64,000 nt of DNA from JAEUJM01 sp044221555 (GTDB lineage Bacteria; Actinomycetota; Acidimicrobiia; Acidimicrobiales; DATDAH01). How positions within the stretch are numbered: the stretch's first letter is position 1; every line of letters begins with the position of its first letter. The notes beneath the pieces were generated by a model. The model was not told the DNA's origin and ran no database searches. It saw nothing but the letters and a program-made list of their open reading frames with translations. Position numbers and translations under genes: made by a program. The stretch spans positions 806,001-870,000 of the forward strand of contig JBGAOY010000001.1 of the NCBI GenBank assembly GCA_044221555.1, in the 5' to 3' direction. Below are positions 61,412 to 64,000 of this stretch, piece after piece.

Positions 61412-63199
61412 TCATGACGGCGCGGCGACCACGCCCTCGGTGGCGTCTGCGGTCACGGCGGCGCCGGCGGCGGACCGGGCGTGGTAGCTCGACCGGGTGA
61501 GGGGGCTGGACTCGACGTGGGAGATGCCCAGATCCTCGCCGATGGCCCGCCACCGCTCGAAGTCGGCCGGCTCCCAGTAGCGGATGATGGGCAGGTGCCG
61601 GGCGGTCGGCCGGAGGTACTGGCCGATGGTGACGATGTCGACGCCCACCGCCGCCAGGTCGGCCAGCGTGGCCACCACCTCGTCGTCGGTCTCGCCCATG
61701 CCCACGATCATCCCGGACTTGGTGGTGAGACCCTCGGCCTTGGCCCGGGACAGCACCGAGAGGCTGCGGGCGTACGACGTCGACGGGCGCACCGCCCGCT
61801 GCAGGCGCGGCACCGTCTCGATGTTGTGGTTCAACACGTCGGGGCGGGCCGCGAAGATCGCCGCCAGCTCGTCGGCCTCACCCCGGCAGTCCGGTATGAG
61901 CACCTCGACCTGCGTGTGGGGGCGGCGGGCACGGATGGCCGCGATGGTGGCGGCGAAGGCCCCCGCTCCCCCGTCGGGCAGGTCGTCGCGGGCCACCGCG
62001 GTGACGACGGCGAACGCGAGGTCCATGCGGTCGACCGCCTCGGCCACCCGGTCGGGCTCGGTCGGGTCGAGCGGCTCGGGGTGACGGGTGTCGACCAGGC
62101 AGAAGCCGCAGGCACGCGTGCAGCGCTCGCCGTTGATCATGAAGGTGGCGGTGCCGTCGGCCCAGCACTCGAAGATGTTGGGGCAGCCCGCCTCCTCGCA
62201 CACGGTCACCAGGTCGAGCGACCGCAACGTGCGCCCGAGGCCTGTGTACTCGGGGCCCAGGTGCGCCTGCACCCGCAGCCACTCCGGCTTGCGCTCGGTG
62301 ATCCGGAGGCCTCCCGCCACGCCGGCGTCGCGCAGGCGCCGGCCCAGGCGGACCGACGTCTCGCCGGGCGCGGCGACGGCGGCCGCGCCGTCGCGGGTGA
62401 AGGCCGCGAGGTCGTCGTCCTGCACCCGCCAGGCCACGTCCTGGCGCTCCCAGGGACCGTCGGGGGCCCATTGGGCCACCGCGCGGGCCGTGATCGCGTC
62501 GACCGCGGACCGCATCGACACCTCGACGCCTTCGGCCGCCAACGAGGTGACGCCCTTGTCGGCGATGCCACACGGCACGATGTGGCCGAAGTACGCCAGG
62601 TCGGGGTTCACGTTGAGCGCGAACCCGTGCATGGTGCGGCCCCGGGTGAGGCGCACGCCGATGGCGGCGATCTTGCGGGGGGCCGCCGTGCCCACACCGA
62701 CCCACACCCCCGGGTAGCCCGGCAGCCGGTCGGCGCCGGGCAGCCCCAGGTCGGCCAGCACGTCGATCACCAACTGCTCGACCGAGCGCACGTACGCCAC
62801 GGTGTCGGCCATCCCTGTTGCCGGGCTCCTCGTCCCTCGGAGCGCCTCCGGCATCGGGTTCGCCGACAGCGCGGCTCCTCCGGCCTCCACCCCCTCGGCG
62901 CGGCCCCGGGCGTCACCACGGCCGCCCTTGTCGGGTAGGTGCAGCAGCGGGTAGCCGACCAACTGGCCCGGGCCGTGGTAGGTGATGTCGCCGCCCCGAT
63001 CGGATCGAACGAGCTCGGCGCCCACGGCCTCGGGCTCCACCAGCAGGTGGTCGAGGCCGCCCCGCGCGCCCAGGGTGAACACGTGCGGGTGCTCGAGCAG
63101 CAGCAGGTGATCGTCGCTCGAGTGGGCGAACAGGCCGTGCTGGAGGGCGTGGGCGTCCTGGTAGCGGACCGTGCCCAGCCAGCGGACGCGCAGGGTCAT
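61412..63199 (-). CDS. lipB-lipA: Fused octanoyltransferase-lipoyl synthase (LipB-LipA in one chain)
   Basis: LipB moves octanoate from acyl carrier protein to a lipoyl domain and LipA inserts two sulfurs. Here both lie in one 595-aa chain. The LipB half (1 to about 280) has H75 in YHGPGQLVGYP, K176 in RKIAAIGV and catalytic C210 in IVPCGI. The LipA half (about 295-595) has the auxiliary cluster cysteines C334, C339 and C345, the radical SAM C360-x3-C364-x2-C367 and the conserved RSSYHA near the end. The joint is continuous, with no stop or frameshift. About 39 extra residues (91-129) interrupt LipB and contain MPEALRGTRSPATG, related to a dispersed repeat. ATG 63199 has AGGGAG 12-13 nt upstream. 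The adjacent E2 gene encodes a lipoylated client. Confidence 0.92.
   Translation of the reverse strand: MTLRVRWLGTVRYQDAHALQHGLFAHSSDDHLLLLEHPHVFTLGARGGLDHLLVEPEAVGAELVRSDRGGDITYHGPGQLVGYPLLHLPDKGGRGDARGRAEGVEAGGAALSANPMPEALRGTRSPATGMADTVAYVRSVEQLVIDVLADLGLPGADRLPGYPGVWVGVGTAAPRKIAAIGVRLTRGRTMHGFALNVNPDLAYFGHIVPCGIADKGVTSLAAEGVEVSMRSAVDAITARAVAQWAPDGPWERQDVAWRVQDDDLAAFTRDGAAAVAAPGETSVRLGRRLRDAGVAGGLRITERKPEWLRVQAHLGPEYTGLGRTLRSLDLVTVCEEAGCPNIFECWADGTATFMINGERCTRACGFCLVDTRHPEPLDPTEPDRVAEAVDRMDLAFAVVTAVARDDLPDGGAGAFAATIAAIRARRPHTQVEVLIPDCRGEADELAAIFAARPDVLNHNIETVPRLQRAVRPSTSYARSLSVLSRAKAEGLTTKSGMIVGMGETDDEVVATLADLAAVGVDIVTIGQYLRPTARHLPIIRYWEPADFERWRAIGEDLGISHVESSPLTRSSYHARSAAGAAVTADATEGVVAAPS
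62820..62885 (-). repeat. Dispersed repeat, degenerate copy C, inside lipB
   Basis: The minus strand reads GAGGAGCC, then CGATGCCGGAGGCGCTCCGA and GACGAGGAGCCCGG. It resembles the core of copies A and B and is translated in frame within the extra LipB segment. Similarity to A and B is partial, with hairpin pairing weakened. Confidence 0.6.
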
Positions 63200-63425
63200 C
63201 GGCGGGCGGGCTCCCTGTCGACGAGGGGCGCCGTGACGACGACGACCATCATCGGCCGCCGGGGCCCATCGGCCTGCCCGGCGTCGCCGAGCACGGGCGG
63301 CCGCGTCGGAGGCCGGGCGGGCCGGCGGGCGGGCGTCCCGCACCGGCGAGCGTCACCAGATCGGCGATCGGGTGTCATCGACGGGGCGGGCGCCGTGCCG
63401 GGAGGTGATCACGGCCGGGCGGCGG

Positions 63426-64000
63426 TCACAGCTCGGCCGACCAGTCGCGGGTCTCGATGATCTCACGCAGCCGGTCGAGGAAGGCGGCCACGTAGGCGCC
63501 GTCGAAGGCCCGGTGGTCCCAGGCCAGCGCCAGCACACCCACCGAGTGGATGGCGATGGCCTCGTCGCCCTGGGCGTCGGTGACCACCACCGGCTTGCGG
63601 TGGATGCCGTCGGTGGACAGGATCGCCACCTGCGGCTGGTTGATCACCGGGAACTGCATCATCGTCCCGTACTTGCCGGGGTTCGTGATGGTGAACGTGC
63701 CCTCGGCCAGGTCGTCGGGCGACAGCTGCTTGGTGCGGGCCCGGTTGGCCAGGTCGTGCACCTCCCGGGCCAGCGCCGGCAGCCGCTTGGTGTCGGCGTC
63801 GTGGACCACCGGTGCCAACAGGCCCTGGAAGTCGAGGTCGACGGCGTAGGCCAGGTTCACGCGGCCGTGGATGATCAGCTCGCCGTCGCCCACCGCGGCG
63901 TTCAGGTGCGGGTAGTCGGCGATGGCGTCGACCACCGCCCGCGAGATGAACGGCAGGTAGGTGAGGCTGAAGCCCTCGGCGGCCTTGAAGGCGGCGCCCT
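63426..64000 (-). CDS. 2-oxoacid dehydrogenase E2 acyltransferase, C-terminal catalytic part (truncated by window edge)
   Basis: The frame stays open to base 64000, so the lipoyl and peripheral-subunit-binding domains lie outside. The visible 191 residues are the catalytic core with FSLTYLPFISRAVVDA, NLAYAVDLDFQGLLAPVV, FTITNPGKYGTMMQFPVIN and the active-site DHRAFDGAYVAAFL near the end. E2 transfers an acyl group from lipoamide to CoA. It could be the 2-oxoglutarate (SucB), pyruvate or branched-chain version, and the visible part does not decide. The LipB-LipA gene lies 226 nt downstream on the same strand, which links lipoylation to its client. The 63200-63425 gap holds no gene that I can support. 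Confidence 0.88.
   Translation of the reverse strand, partial: GAAFKAAEGFSLTYLPFISRAVVDAIADYPHLNAAVGDGELIIHGRVNLAYAVDLDFQGLLAPVVHDADTKRLPALAREVHDLANRARTKQLSPDDLAEGTFTITNPGKYGTMMQFPVINQPQVAILSTDGIHRKPVVVTDAQGDEAIAIHSVGVLALAWDHRAFDGAYVAAFLDRLREIIETRDWSAEL

Noticed and set aside
63200..63425. Small gene between lipB-lipA and the E2 gene
   Set aside because: Short frames exist, but they are Arg/Pro/Gly-rich without start context or similarity. I see only a gene-free gap.

Overview
The window is about 70% GC, densely coding and bacterial. Several traits point to the Actinomycetota: Ku with a stand-alone LigD-type polymerase, leaderless TANNNT promoters, GTG and TTG starts, ATGA/GTGA stop-start overlaps, and a Rieske oxygenase of the steroid/aromatic type. 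The class Acidimicrobiia is my best guess, but this is inference from gene content and style, not from any marker comparison. I saw no phage, IS element, CRISPR array, rRNA or tRNA. One 7-N scaffold gap (35076-35082) shows that this is a draft assembly.

Layout. 1-3186: methylmalonyl-CoA mutase and its MeaB chaperone. 3209-13731 (minus strand, apart from one plus-strand methyltransferase): two membrane-anchored sulfatase-fold enzymes, a methyltransferase, a 75-aa membrane microprotein and two glycosyltransferases. 13843-16124: a secreted amidase with FG-GAP repeats. 16124-19624: rmlA-rmlC-rmlB-rmlD for dTDP-L-rhamnose. 19704-22851: bioA-bioF-bioD. 22938-31089 (minus): a second secreted FG-GAP protein, a lipoprotein, a flippase, a B12-binding radical SAM protein, a second RmlD-like reductase and a GT39-like membrane protein. 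31189-35530: a rhodanese-MoeB protein, a sirtuin, an orphan protein and a zinc-ribbon membrane protein. 35549-46467: two PhyH dioxygenases, two B12-binding radical SAM enzymes, an ABC-2 permease, a double Wzt-like ATPase and a GT2. 46482-53668: leucyl aminopeptidase, cobalamin adenosyltransferase, a GT39-like protein and MetH. 53705-56893: a third PhyH protein, LigD polymerase and Ku. 57022-64000 (minus): a Rieske oxygenase, a DapB-like dehydrogenase, a membrane protein, an M24 peptidase, a LipB-LipA fusion and the C-terminal part of a 2-oxoacid dehydrogenase E2.

Two themes tie the genes together. The first is surface glycan synthesis and export: dTDP-rhamnose supply, GT2/GT4/GT39 enzymes, a Wzx-type flippase, a Wzm/Wzt-type exporter, sulfatase-fold enzymes and secreted wall-active proteins. 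The second is cobalamin: mutase, MeaB, adenosyltransferase, MetH and three B12-binding radical SAM proteins. The themes meet in the 35.5-46.5 kb locus, which I regard as the best candidate for an undescribed glycan or lipid modification and export system.

Other points worth a second look: a one-chain LipB-LipA fusion whose LipB half carries an insertion related to a dispersed repeat; two near-identical copies of that repeat acting as 5' leaders with hairpin, Shine-Dalgarno and GTG start; adjacent GT4 and GT2 enzymes with the same kind of inserted beta-rich domain; a PhyH protein whose iron motif reads HQH instead of HxD; and at least ten genes with a -10 box 6-9 nt before the start codon.
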